Numbered from the stretch's first letter, positions 7,801 through 14,899 are shown. The stretch is DNA of 16,087 bases from CAWULT01 sp963923455 (GCA_963923455.1 CAWULT010000108.1:1-16087); one strand, 5' to 3'. Made by a program: numbers and translations. The notes: generated from the sequence alone by a model not told the origin.

Positions 7801-8887
7801 CGCGTACCTGAGCCTGCACGAGGCGGACACGACCGTGCGCGACGAGAACCTGGACGAGATCATCCGGGCCTCCGAGCGGGCGGCGGCCCTGACGCGGCAG
7901 CTGCTGCTGTTCAGCCGCAAGCAGGCGATGGAACCCGTGCCGCTCAACCTGAACGACGTGATCGGTGGCGTCACGCGGCTGCTGCAGCGGGTGCTCGGCG
8001 AGGACGTGACCCTCAGGACGTCTTTGGCTTCTGGGCTGCCCATGGTTGAGGCCGACCCGGGCATGATCGAGCAGATCCTGTTGAACCTGGCCGTGAACGC
8101 CCGCGACGCGATGCCGACGGGTGGTGCCCTCACGCTGAGTACGTCGACCGAGATCATCGGGCCCCTGCAGGCGGTCCGCTACCAAGGCCTGGCCGAGGGT
8201 GAGGCGGTCGTGCTGACGGTGCATGACACCGGTACGGGCATCGCCCCTGACGTGCTGCCGCACATCTTCGAGCCGTTCTTCACGACCAAGGAACCCGGCA
8301 AGGGCACGGGTCTGGGGCTTGCCACGGTGTACGGCATCGTCAAGCTGCACGACGGCTGGATTTCCGCCGAGAACGGGCCCGGGGTCGGTGCGTCCTTCGT
8401 CGTCCGGCTCCCTGCGCTCGCGCGTGATGTCCGGCCAGGCGTGACGGCCGTGGCCCACGCGGCTGCGCAGGGCGGCGACGAAACGGTGCTCGTCGTGGAA
8501 GACGAGATGGCGGTGCGCCTGCTCATCACCAACCTGCTCGAGCGGCACGGGTACACCGTGCTGACGGCCGGGTCGGGCACGGAGGCCGTGGAGGTCTGGC
8601 GCGAAACTGGTGAGTCGGTGGACCTGCTCCTCACCGACATGGTGATGCCGAACGGCATGACCGGCCGCGAGCTGGCGATGCGGCTGACGGCGGACCGGCC
8701 TGACCTCAAGGTCCTCTATTCCAGCGGCTACAGCACCGACGAGAGGAACCCCGCGCTGGCGCTTGTCGAGGGCGTCAACTTCCTGCACAAGCCGTACAGC
8801 CCGACGCACCTGCTGAAGACCGTGCGGGCCTGCCTGGACCAGCCCGCCAACCTCCACCCGGGAGCCAGTGGACAGGAATCGGAGTAG
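4886..8887 (+). CDS. Hybrid sensor histidine kinase/response regulator (DUF4118-CHASE3-PAS-PAS-GAF-PAS-HisKA-HATPase-REC)
   Basis: A 1333-residue membrane sensor kinase that would autophosphorylate on His and pass phosphate to its own receiver. In order: hydrophobic N-terminus resembling the KdpD-type DUF4118 membrane module (about 8-110, LLLFIAPIALCAHLFGWQAGL); CHASE3 extracytoplasmic sensor between two membrane helices (about 134-330, VETAGRGFALTGDDAFLEPY); coiled coil with RVKARTKDL; PAS (about 374-491); PAS (about 499-615, EASDDAIIGTT); GAF (about 635-795); PAS with PAC (about 817-938). HisKA has GVAHDFNNLL, phosphoacceptor His960. HATPase (about 1052-1178) has NLAVNARDAM, HDTGTGI, FEPFFTTKE and GKGTGLGLATVYG. 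REC (about 1194-1321) has phosphoacceptor Asp1251 and Lys1302. All catalytic motifs look intact. ATG 4886 is chosen because GGAGG (4877-4881) precedes it and the upstream in-frame codons lack domain character. With no output domain or adjacent DNA-binding regulator, its partner is elsewhere; the signal is unknown. Confidence 0.93.
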   Translation: MTALDSRVTLTLGVVRFAMAVAAPTLVLWLHMAFEPVVMYRPMLLLFIAPIALCAHLFGWQAGLLSTAASAVATAYALFEPRYAFMIEHPADVVQWSALVCSGTIVSLLMRRRPTPEPVREAAAAWATLARAERSVQLGFGVALLLLTAIGTASFIGTARTRANALRTNTTLELIGTLRATLAATVDVETAGRGFALTGDDAFLEPYAKALPVISDSLAALRANVADDAEQGRRLAALEPVVSERIAQTERVIALRRNGDLAGAQAAVSGGFGKRAQDEIRRLVGAMEGAERTRYQDRQSSSMRTAVVNQAVILGGTATALVVVGLAWTGFSRDFAGRRRAESALRTMNESLELRVKARTKDLQVASDSLAEREAAYRALIDNMLNGVMHGALVYENGKPVDVRVVSVNSVFAAHSRFGDITGRHLSMVLVEPALSPVFRGLLDKADRVVRTGVPDRSELQSPSTGVWFDFAIFRLRASEFILVVEDITARKNLDEARVWLERIVEASDDAIIGTTLEDVVTTWSHGAEAIFGYTAAEAVGQPLAALIVLPEDEARYRAMIVQVAAGQSVRQHQAKRRTKKGRFIEVSVSASPVRDANGHIVGVTRITRDVTALHRLDRENREQEARTEVQRRVATAVSAAAPSDVWALLNVIAEQTVEHLADGCSIWAADGQGWLKQVAVASRNSAAQEMMRRNPLHLPVDSPLPPAVVFRSGQATLFALLDSGEVAASAPEQIRALFQELDIRSLIVVPLRAGESFKGVLALRRGPNEPPFGQEDLALAVDLAERAAIGATNAQLRERVDEELRERQRAEHAARAEQDRFQQVVENIQEVFWITDVDQRVLYLSPGYERVWGRTVASHFEYPSDWAENVHPDDRVRVVDAARTKQLIGTFDETYRIIRPDGGVRWVRSRAFPIRNEHGEVFRIAGISEDITEWRALEDQLRQSQKMDAIGQLASGVAHDFNNLLTAIQGNAYLSLHEADTTVRDENLDEIIRASERAAALTRQLLLFSRKQAMEPVPLNLNDVIGGVTRLLQRVLGEDVTLRTSLASGLPMVEADPGMIEQILLNLAVNARDAMPTGGALTLSTSTEIIGPLQAVRYQGLAEGEAVVLTVHDTGTGIAPDVLPHIFEPFFTTKEPGKGTGLGLATVYGIVKLHDGWISAENGPGVGASFVVRLPALARDVRPGVTAVAHAAAQGGDETVLVVEDEMAVRLLITNLLERHGYTVLTAGSGTEAVEVWRETGESVDLLLTDMVMPNGMTGRELAMRLTADRPDLKVLYSSGYSTDERNPALALVEGVNFLHKPYSPTHLLKTVRACLDQPANLHPGASGQESE

Positions 8888-8918
8888 ACTCACCGACCAG
8901 ACGGCGTCGGCCACGTCG

Positions 8919-8940
8919 GCCGGCGCGCCGGCGCGCCGGC
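8919..8940 (+). promoter_or_regulatory. 22-bp perfect palindrome abutting the tannase ribosome-binding site
   Basis: The 22 bases at 8919-8940 equal their own reverse complement and contain two GGCGCGCC octamers sharing a central CCGG. As RNA they would fold into a 9-bp all-GC stem with a 4-base loop. The palindrome ends directly against GAGGAG (8941-8946), the ribosome-binding site of the tannase-family gene, and lies 31 bases after the kinase stop. It could be a weak terminator, an RBS-proximal RNA structure or an operator. Confidence 0.6.
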
Positions 8941-8954
8941 GAGGAGTTGCCCCG

Positions 8955-10457
8955 ATGACGCGTCCGTCAGTCGCAGCAGTCGTCACCACCCTGTTCCTGT
9001 CAATCGCCGGACCCGCGGCTGCCGCCACGTGTGAGAGCTTGGCGTCGCTGGCGCTGCCCACGGCGACGATCACGGCGGCGCAGCCCGTCGCCGCCGGCGC
9101 CTTCTCGCCCGCCGGCGGGCGCGGCGGGCAGGCCTTCGCGGATCTGCCGGCCTTCTGCCGCGTCACGGCGACGCTGGCGCCCTCACCCGACTCCGACATC
9201 AAGATCGAGGTGTGGCTGCCGGCGTCGGGATGGAACGGCAAGTTCCTGGCCGTCGGCAACGGCGGCTGGAACGGCAACATCGACACGGGCGCCCTGGCGG
9301 CGGGTCTGCGGCGCGGCTACGCGGCGGCGAGCACCGACACCGGCCACGCCGGCGGCGGCGGGCCGTGGATGCAGAGCCCTGAGAAGCTCGTCGACTTCGG
9401 CTACCGCGCCGTCCACGAAATGGCCCTCAAGGGCAAGGCCATCACGTCGGCGTACTACGGCAACGGCGCGCGCCGGTCGTACTTCCAGGGCTGCTCGGCT
9501 GGCGGGCGCCAGGGCATGAAGGCGGCGCAGCGCTTCCCCGACGACTTCGACGGCATCATCGCCGGAGCGCCGGCCGTCAACACGACCGGGCGCGCGGCGT
9601 TCGCGGTCTGGATCGGGCAGCAGCAGCACAGGGACGAGGCGAGCTACATCCCGGCCACGAAGTACCCGGCCATCCACGACGCCGTGCTCGCCGCGTGCGA
9701 CGCGAAGGACGGCGTGGTCGACCGCGTGCTCGAGAACCCGCGCGCGTGCACGTTCGACCCGCAGGTGCTGGCCTGCAAGGCCGGCGACGACCCGACGTGC
9801 CTGACGCCCGCCCAGGTGGCCACGGCGCGGACGATGTACAAACCGGTCGTCAACCCGCGGACGCAGAAGTCCATCTTTCCCGGCCTCGAGTACGGGAGCG
9901 AAATGGGCTGGAGCACGTTCGGCGGGCCGCAGCCCTTCCCCATCGGCACGCAGATGTTCCAGTTCATGGTGTTCAAGAACCCGGCGTGGGACTACCGGAC
10001 GCTGAACTTCGACGCGGACATGGCGCTCGTCGACCGCATCGAGCAGCGGAACATCAACGCGCTCGACCCGGACCTCTCGGCCTTCGTGAAGCGGGGCGGC
10101 AAGCTGATTCAGTACCACGGCTGGGCCGACCAGCAGATCCCGTCGGGCAGCAGCGTCGAGTACTACCAGAGCGTCGTCGACCGGATGGGCGGGGCGTCGA
10201 AGATCCGCGGCAACTACCGGATGTTCATGGTGCCGGGCATGGGACACTGCGGCGGCGGGGACGGCACGTCGACCTTCGACATGCTGACGGCGCTCGAACA
10301 GTGGGTCGAGCAGGGCACGGCGCCCGACCGCATCCCGGCCTCGCGGGTCGTCGACGGACGGGCCGACCGCACGCGGCCGCTCTGCCCCTACCCGCAGGCG
10401 GCCGTCTACACCGGCAAGGGCAGCACGGACGACGCGGCGAACTTCGTCTGCAAGTAG
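8955..10457 (+). CDS. Secreted tannase/feruloyl esterase family protein
   Basis: A 500-residue exported alpha/beta-hydrolase of the tannase/feruloyl esterase family (PF07519), which cleaves ester bonds of phenolic acids such as gallate or ferulate. The signal peptide spans about 1-24 (AAVVTTLFLSIAGPAAAA). The family CS-D-HC arrangement is complete. Cys180-Ser181 lies in FQGCSAGGRQGM (nucleophile), Asp392 in YHGWADQQIP and His431-Cys432 in VPGMGHCGGG. The two Cys are expected to form the disulfide that joins Ser and His. DAKDGVVD fits the lid calcium-binding loop. Other family landmarks are GWNGKFLAVGNGGWNG, ASTDTGHAGG and FPDDFDGIIAGAPA. Length is normal for the family. ATG 8955 has GAGGAG 8 bases upstream; the longer frame starting at 8868 would overlap the kinase end and hide the signal peptide. 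Exact ester specificity (tannin, feruloyl, or synthetic esters such as MHET) cannot be read from sequence. Confidence 0.93.
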   Translation: MTRPSVAAVVTTLFLSIAGPAAAATCESLASLALPTATITAAQPVAAGAFSPAGGRGGQAFADLPAFCRVTATLAPSPDSDIKIEVWLPASGWNGKFLAVGNGGWNGNIDTGALAAGLRRGYAAASTDTGHAGGGGPWMQSPEKLVDFGYRAVHEMALKGKAITSAYYGNGARRSYFQGCSAGGRQGMKAAQRFPDDFDGIIAGAPAVNTTGRAAFAVWIGQQQHRDEASYIPATKYPAIHDAVLAACDAKDGVVDRVLENPRACTFDPQVLACKAGDDPTCLTPAQVATARTMYKPVVNPRTQKSIFPGLEYGSEMGWSTFGGPQPFPIGTQMFQFMVFKNPAWDYRTLNFDADMALVDRIEQRNINALDPDLSAFVKRGGKLIQYHGWADQQIPSGSSVEYYQSVVDRMGGASKIRGNYRMFMVPGMGHCGGGDGTSTFDMLTALEQWVEQGTAPDRIPASRVVDGRADRTRPLCPYPQAAVYTGKGSTDDAANFVCK

Positions 10458-10486
10458 GCCGCGCCGGAGAAACAGGCCGGATGGGG

Positions 10487-10511
10487 GGCCGGGACGGACC
10501 GGCGCCCGGCC
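10487..10511 (+). terminator. Hairpin after the tannase-family gene
   Basis: GGCCGGG (10487-10493) pairs with CCCGGCC (10505-10511), a 7-bp stem with an 11-base loop, 29 bases after the stop codon. No T-run follows. It plausibly separates the tannase gene from the next transcription unit. Confidence 0.4.
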
Positions 10512-10559
10512 GCGGCCTCAGCCCCCCGAATTTCCCCGCGCCATCCGCGCCGAAACCCG

Positions 10560-10565
10560 TATACT
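10560..10565 (+). promoter_or_regulatory. -10 element of the copper monooxygenase/PQQ dehydrogenase unit
   Basis: TATACT matches the sigma70 -10 consensus at five of six positions and is a rare AT patch in this DNA. It would give a leader of about 30 bases that includes the ribosome-binding site GAGGAG (10590-10595). No convincing -35 hexamer is visible. Confidence 0.5.
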
Positions 10566-10604
10566 GTCCAGCGTTTCGCACCTCGCCCCGAGGAGACGCT
10601 GGCC

Positions 10605-11999
10605 ATGAGAATCCGCCTGACTGCCCTCGTCGGTTGCCTGTTCGGCCTGCCGGCCCTCGCGGCCGCCGCCGCCGCGCCCACCTTCTACAAGGACGTCCTG
10701 CCCATCCTGCAGGCGAACTGCCAGAACTGTCACCGGCCGGGCGAGGTGGCACCGATGTCGCTCCTCACCTACGAGCAGACGCGGCCGTTCGCCAGGGCCA
10801 TCAAGAACGCCATCCAGGCGAAGAAGATGCCGCCGTGGTTCGCGGACCCCGCCTTCGGCCACTTCGCGAACGAGCGGCGCCTGGGCAGTCGCGACGTCGA
10901 GACGATCAACGCGTGGGTCGACGGCGGCGCGCCCGCCGGCCGTGAGAGCGACGCCCCGCCGCCCCTGACGTTCGAGAACGGCTGGAACATCAAGCCCGAC
11001 GTGATCGTGGAGATGCCCAAGGCGTTCGAGCTGCCGGCCCGCGGCACGATCAACTACAAGTACGTCGTCGTCGAGACGAACTTCAAGGAAGACATGTGGG
11101 TGGTGGCGGCCGAGATGCGACCGGGCGATCCGGCCGTGCTGCACCACGGCAAGGTGTGGGTGCGCCCGCCCGGCTCGCGCTGGATGGAAAAGGCCGTGCC
11201 GGGCGAGGCCTACGAGCGCGAGACGCAGCGCGCGGTCATGGGCGACAACGCGATCGAGGAGGGCAACGACATCCTCGGCAAGTTCAACCCGGGCCTCGGT
11301 CCGCAGCGCTTCGACCAGGAGGGCGCGGCGAAGTTCATCCCGAAGGGCTCGGACCTCGTGTTCGAGCTGCACTACACCACCTCGGGCAAGCCGACGGCTG
11401 ACATCTCGAAGGTGGGCTTCGTGCTGGCCAAGGAGCCGCCGAAGAAGCGCTACTACTTCCACGCCGGCCCGACGGCGCTCAACCTCGCGATCCCGCCCGG
11501 CGACAGGAACGCCGAGGTGGTCAGCGAGATCACCTTCGGCGAGGATGCCAAGCTGACCTACGCGCAGCCGCACATGCACCTGCGCGGCAAGGACTTCGAA
11601 CTGCGCGTGGTCACGCCGGACCAGCAGTCGCAGACCGTGCTGAAGGGCACGTGGAACTTCGACTGGCAGATGGGCTACCAGTACGCCGAGGCGATTCCGC
11701 TGCCCAAGGGCACCAAGCTCCAGTTCATCACCCACTTCGACAACTCGGCGGCCAACCGGTTCAACCCGGACGCGGCGCAGCGCGTGCTGTGGGGTCCCCA
11801 GAACTGGGACGAGATGAGCAACTGCTTCATCGGCGTGCTGTTCTCGCGCGACACGAAGCCCGAGAACGTGTTCCTGCGGTCTGGCCCGAGCCTGCTGCCG
11901 CGCGCCGAGTCTGGTCCGACGCTGTCGGACCTCGGCAAGGTGGACCCGCGCGCCGTGGCCCGCGCGGCCAACGCCAGCAGCGGCGGGCGCGACCAGTAG
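10605..11999 (+). CDS. Cytochrome c fused to PHM/DBM-like type II copper monooxygenase
   Basis: A 464-residue exported fusion. A signal peptide (about 1-22) is followed by a c-type heme domain (about 25-110) with CQNCH (39-43). Candidate axial Met residues are Met51 and Met75 (KKMPPW). Residues about 130-420 resemble the copper type II ascorbate-dependent monooxygenase core (peptidylglycine/dopamine monooxygenases), which hydroxylates C-H bonds with O2 and two electrons. All six expected copper ligands can be placed: His180-His181 (VLHHGKVW) and His256 (ELHYTT) for CuH; His323 and His325 (PHMHLRG) and Met404 (WDEMSNC) for CuM. Their spacings of about 70-80 residues resemble the animal enzymes as I remember them. 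ATG 10605 has GAGGAG 9 bases upstream. A PQQ dehydrogenase follows 22 bases later, so an electron-supply partnership is plausible. Substrate unknown; such proteins are often annotated only as cytochrome c. Confidence 0.85.
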   Translation: MRIRLTALVGCLFGLPALAAAAAAPTFYKDVLPILQANCQNCHRPGEVAPMSLLTYEQTRPFARAIKNAIQAKKMPPWFADPAFGHFANERRLGSRDVETINAWVDGGAPAGRESDAPPPLTFENGWNIKPDVIVEMPKAFELPARGTINYKYVVVETNFKEDMWVVAAEMRPGDPAVLHHGKVWVRPPGSRWMEKAVPGEAYERETQRAVMGDNAIEEGNDILGKFNPGLGPQRFDQEGAAKFIPKGSDLVFELHYTTSGKPTADISKVGFVLAKEPPKKRYYFHAGPTALNLAIPPGDRNAEVVSEITFGEDAKLTYAQPHMHLRGKDFELRVVTPDQQSQTVLKGTWNFDWQMGYQYAEAIPLPKGTKLQFITHFDNSAANRFNPDAAQRVLWGPQNWDEMSNCFIGVLFSRDTKPENVFLRSGPSLLPRAESGPTLSDLGKVDPRAVARAANASSGGRDQ

Positions 12000-12021
12000 C
12001 CGCCCGCCGGACGTTGACCCG

Positions 12022-13788
12022 ATGGTGACCCGCGCGGATACCCGCTTCTGGCTCGGGGCCGCCGCGCTCGCCGTCGCCGCCGTCGCCGCCCATCCCCGCG
12101 CACAGCAGCCGCCGCCGGCGGCTGCTGTCGCCGCGAGCCCCCTCGCCCGCTACACGCCTGTCACGGCGGCGCGCCTCCTCGCACCGGAGGATCGCAACTG
12201 GCTGATGGTGCGCCGCACCTACGACGGCTGGGGCTACAGCCCCCTCGCGCAGATCACCACGACGAACGTGACCCGCCTGAAGCCGGTGTGGCGGTTCTCC
12301 ACGGGCGAAGGCAAGGTGCACGAGGCCGCGCCGACCGTCAACGACGGCGTGATGTTCGTCACCACGCCCGGCAACCAGGTGGTGGCGCTCGACGCCCGCA
12401 CCGGCGCGGTGCTGTGGCGCTACCGGCGGCCGCGTCCGGCGGGCGCGCTGATCGTCCACGACACCAACCGCGGGGTCGCCTTGTTCGGCGACAAGGTGTA
12501 CGTGGCCGCGGCCGAAGCCGTGCTGGTCGCGCTCGACGCGCGCACGGGACGCGAGGTGTGGACCGCCACCGTCGCCGACAACAGTTCGTCGTACTACGTC
12601 ACGCTGGCGCCGCTCGTCGCGGGCGGCAAGGTGATGGTGGGAGTGTCGGGCGGCGAACGGGGCATCCGCGGCTTCATCGCGGCGTTCGACCCGGAGACGG
12701 GCCGCGAGCAGTGGCGCACCTATACGGTGCCGGCGCCAGGCGAGCCCGGCAGCGAGACGTGGCCGGCCGGGGACCAGTGGAAGACGGGCGGCGCCCCGGT
12801 GTGGGTGACCGGCAACTACGACCCCGAGACCAACGTCTCGTACTGGGGCACCGGCAACGGCGGCCCGTGGATGGGCGACCGGCGGCCCGGCGACAACCTC
12901 TACGCGGCGTCCACGGTGGCACTCGACGTGGCCACGGGACGCATCGTCGGGCACTTCCAGTACAACCCGAACGAGTCGTGGGACTGGGACGAGGTGTCGC
13001 CGCCCATCCTGGTCGACTACACCCGCGGCGGCCGGCGCGTGAAGGGCCTGGTCGACGTGGCGCGCGACGGCTACATCTGGTTCCTCGAACGCACCAGCGG
13101 GCCGATCCGCTTCGTCGACGGCGCGCCCTACGTCACGAACAACGTCTTCCGCGGCCTCGATCCGAAGACGGGCCGGCCCGACGTCGACCCGGCGCGCAAG
13201 CCCGGAACGGGCAAGACCGCCGAGTTCTGCCCCTCGTCGCACGGCGGGAAGAACTGGCCGCCGGTGGCCTTCAGTCCGCAAACGCGCCTCGTGTACATCC
13301 CGGCCAACAACAACCTCTGCGGGACCTTGACCGGCGTGCCCGTGCAGTACACGCGCGGCCAGTCGTTCGCGGGTGTGCAGGGTGGCCGGCCGTTCGCGGC
13401 GCCCGGCGCCACCCACGTGGGCGGCGAAGTACAGGCGTGGAACGTGGACACGGGCCGTCGCGTGTGGGTGCACGAGTACACCGACACGCCGAACTGGGGC
13501 TCGATGCTCGCGACGGCGGGCGGCCTGGTCTTCACCGGCGGCACGAACGACCGCAAGATCCACGCGTTCGACGCGGCCACCGGAGTGCTCCTCTGGGAGT
13601 TCCAGGTCGCCTCTGGCATCGTCGCGCCGCCGACGACGTTCTCGATCGACGGCCGGCAGTACCTGGCCGTGCACGCCGGCTGGGGCGGCGACCCCCGCGG
13701 CATGCAGGCGACGATGAACCGGATCTTCCCCGATCGGTTCCCCGAGGTGCCCGAAGGCGGCGAAGTGACCGTCTTCGCGCTCGACTGA
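12022..13788 (+). CDS. PQQ-dependent alcohol dehydrogenase, lanthanide-type metal-site signature
   Basis: A 588-residue exported quinoprotein of the methanol/ethanol dehydrogenase family. A signal-like N-terminus (residues 8-28, FWLGAAALAVAAVAAHPRAQ) precedes an eight-bladed propeller with WLMVRRTYDGWGYSPL and repeated ALDARTG blade motifs. The metal/PQQ site is complete: Glu212 (SGGERGIRG), Asn279 (GTGNGGPW), catalytic Asp321 and a second Asp323 (ESWDWDE), and Arg348 (ARDG). In XoxF-type enzymes the second Asp, two residues after the catalytic one, marks lanthanide rather than calcium use. The vicinal Cys-Cys pair of methanol dehydrogenases is absent, and there is no heme motif, so electrons must go to a separate carrier. 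It starts 22 bases after the copper monooxygenase with no clear ribosome-binding site, which suggests cotranscription and translational coupling. The Pro/Ala stretch after the signal peptide (29-40) is unstructured. Substrate unknown. Confidence 0.92.
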   Translation: MVTRADTRFWLGAAALAVAAVAAHPRAQQPPPAAAVAASPLARYTPVTAARLLAPEDRNWLMVRRTYDGWGYSPLAQITTTNVTRLKPVWRFSTGEGKVHEAAPTVNDGVMFVTTPGNQVVALDARTGAVLWRYRRPRPAGALIVHDTNRGVALFGDKVYVAAAEAVLVALDARTGREVWTATVADNSSSYYVTLAPLVAGGKVMVGVSGGERGIRGFIAAFDPETGREQWRTYTVPAPGEPGSETWPAGDQWKTGGAPVWVTGNYDPETNVSYWGTGNGGPWMGDRRPGDNLYAASTVALDVATGRIVGHFQYNPNESWDWDEVSPPILVDYTRGGRRVKGLVDVARDGYIWFLERTSGPIRFVDGAPYVTNNVFRGLDPKTGRPDVDPARKPGTGKTAEFCPSSHGGKNWPPVAFSPQTRLVYIPANNNLCGTLTGVPVQYTRGQSFAGVQGGRPFAAPGATHVGGEVQAWNVDTGRRVWVHEYTDTPNWGSMLATAGGLVFTGGTNDRKIHAFDAATGVLLWEFQVASGIVAPPTTFSIDGRQYLAVHAGWGGDPRGMQATMNRIFPDRFPEVPEGGEVTVFALD

Positions 13789-13818
13789 CGACCCACCTCG
13801 TCCGCGCCCGGTGCTGGT

Positions 13819-13843
13819 CACGCCTCGGGTGGCGTGGTTAACT
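13819..13843 (+). promoter_or_regulatory. Hairpin plus -10-like element directly before MscS gene
   Basis: CACGCC (13819-13824) can pair with GGCGTG (13831-13836), and TTAACT (13838-13843) resembles a -10 element. Transcription would begin at about 13850, next to the ATG at 13851, and no ribosome-binding site is present, so the message may be leaderless. The hairpin could instead be a weak terminator for the upstream dehydrogenase gene. Confidence 0.35.
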
Positions 13844-13850
13844 AGCCGTC

Positions 13851-14885
13851 ATGGGTGCCGTGTTCAGAGAACTGCCGTGGTTGGAGCCGATCGCGCGCGC
13901 GGCGATCACGCTGGCGTCCGCCTACCTCTTCGGCCGCGCCCTGAACCTCGTCGTCAAGGGGCGCCTCGCGCAGCTCGCCCGCCGGACCGAGGGCGAGTGG
14001 GACGACATCCTCGTTGCCGAGCTGACCTCGCGCATCCCCTTGTGGAGCGTCCTCGTCGGCGCCTGGATCTCGCTCGGCTACTGGCCGCTGCCCGAGCGGT
14101 GGCTCCAGACCGTTTCGCGGGCGATCTCGGTCGTGGGTTTCGCGTCGGTGACCTTCGCCGCCGCGGCCATCGCCACGCGCCTGGTGTCGGTCTACGGGCC
14201 GCGCGCGACGCCCTGCGTGCAGGTCTCGGGCCTGACGCGCAACATCGTCCGGCTCGTGATCGTCTCGCTGGGACTGCTGGTGATGCTCAATGAGCTGGGC
14301 GTCGAGATCCGGCCGATGCTCGCCGCCCTCGGCGTCGGAGGCCTCGCCGTCGCCCTTGCGCTGCAGGAGCCGCTCTCGAACCTGTTCGCGGGCCTGTTCG
14401 TCTCGATGGCCGGTCACGTCCGCATCGGCGACCAGGTGCGCCTCGACTCGGGCATCGAGGGCCGCATCGTGGACTTCAACTGGCGATCGACGTGGCTCGA
14501 GATGGGCACGGGCAGCATCGCCGTGATTCCCAACGCCAAGCTCTCGCAGGCGGTCGTCACCAACTTCAACCTGCCCACCGCGGAGGTGGCGGTGCCGGTC
14601 GACGTGGTCGTCGGCTACGACAGCGACGCCTCGGCCGTCGAGCGGCTGACCCTCGCCGTCGCGCGCGACGTGCTGGCGACCGTCCCGGGGGCAGTTCCGG
14701 ATTTCGAGCCCGTCGTGCGGTTCACCCTGTTCGGAGACCGGGGGCTGCACGCCACCGCGGTGCTGCGGGCCCGGACGTTCGGCGACGCGGCCGTGGTGCG
14801 GCACGCGTTCGTCACCCGCCTGCACGCGGGCCTGTGCGAGGCGGGCGTCACCCTCCCGACGACCGTGCCCCCACCGCCCCGCTGA
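13851..14885 (+). CDS. MscS-family mechanosensitive ion channel
   Basis: A 344-residue small-conductance mechanosensitive channel that would release solutes when membrane tension rises. Five hydrophobic segments are visible at about 14-35, 62-78, 90-112, 129-148 and 155-187. The last is the pore helix, with the Gly/Ala-rich face LAALGVGGLAVALALQEPLSNLFAGLF typical of the family but quoted here in parts: LAALGVGGLAVAL then LQEPLSNLF. The cytoplasmic beta domain follows (IGDQVRLDSGIEGRIVDFNW, then IPNAKLSQAVVTNF at 226-239), and then the alpha/beta C-terminal domain (about 243-335). The protein ends in a Pro-rich tail. ATG 13851 is the first in-frame start before the first membrane helix and has no ribosome-binding site. 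It converges with the minus-strand hydrolase, with 14 bases between stop codons. Its link to the neighbouring oxidative enzymes, if any, is not evident. Confidence 0.93.
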   Translation: MGAVFRELPWLEPIARAAITLASAYLFGRALNLVVKGRLAQLARRTEGEWDDILVAELTSRIPLWSVLVGAWISLGYWPLPERWLQTVSRAISVVGFASVTFAAAAIATRLVSVYGPRATPCVQVSGLTRNIVRLVIVSLGLLVMLNELGVEIRPMLAALGVGGLAVALALQEPLSNLFAGLFVSMAGHVRIGDQVRLDSGIEGRIVDFNWRSTWLEMGTGSIAVIPNAKLSQAVVTNFNLPTAEVAVPVDVVVGYDSDASAVERLTLAVARDVLATVPGAVPDFEPVVRFTLFGDRGLHATAVLRARTFGDAAVVRHAFVTRLHAGLCEAGVTLPTTVPPPPR

Positions 14886-14899
14886 CCGGCCGCGGGCGG

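Noticed and set aside
8868..8954. Longer N-terminus of the tannase-family protein
   Set aside because: It would overlap the kinase end and bury the signal peptide; GAGGAG marks 8955 as the start.
6590..9286. 898-codon open frame on the minus strand
   Set aside because: It runs antisense through the sensor kinase, whose domains are unmistakable, and its translation is rich in Arg/Gly/His/Val with no motif. Long antisense frames are usual in DNA this GC-rich.
11827..13821. 664-codon minus-strand frame
   Set aside because: Antisense shadow of the second PQQ dehydrogenase; no recognisable domain.
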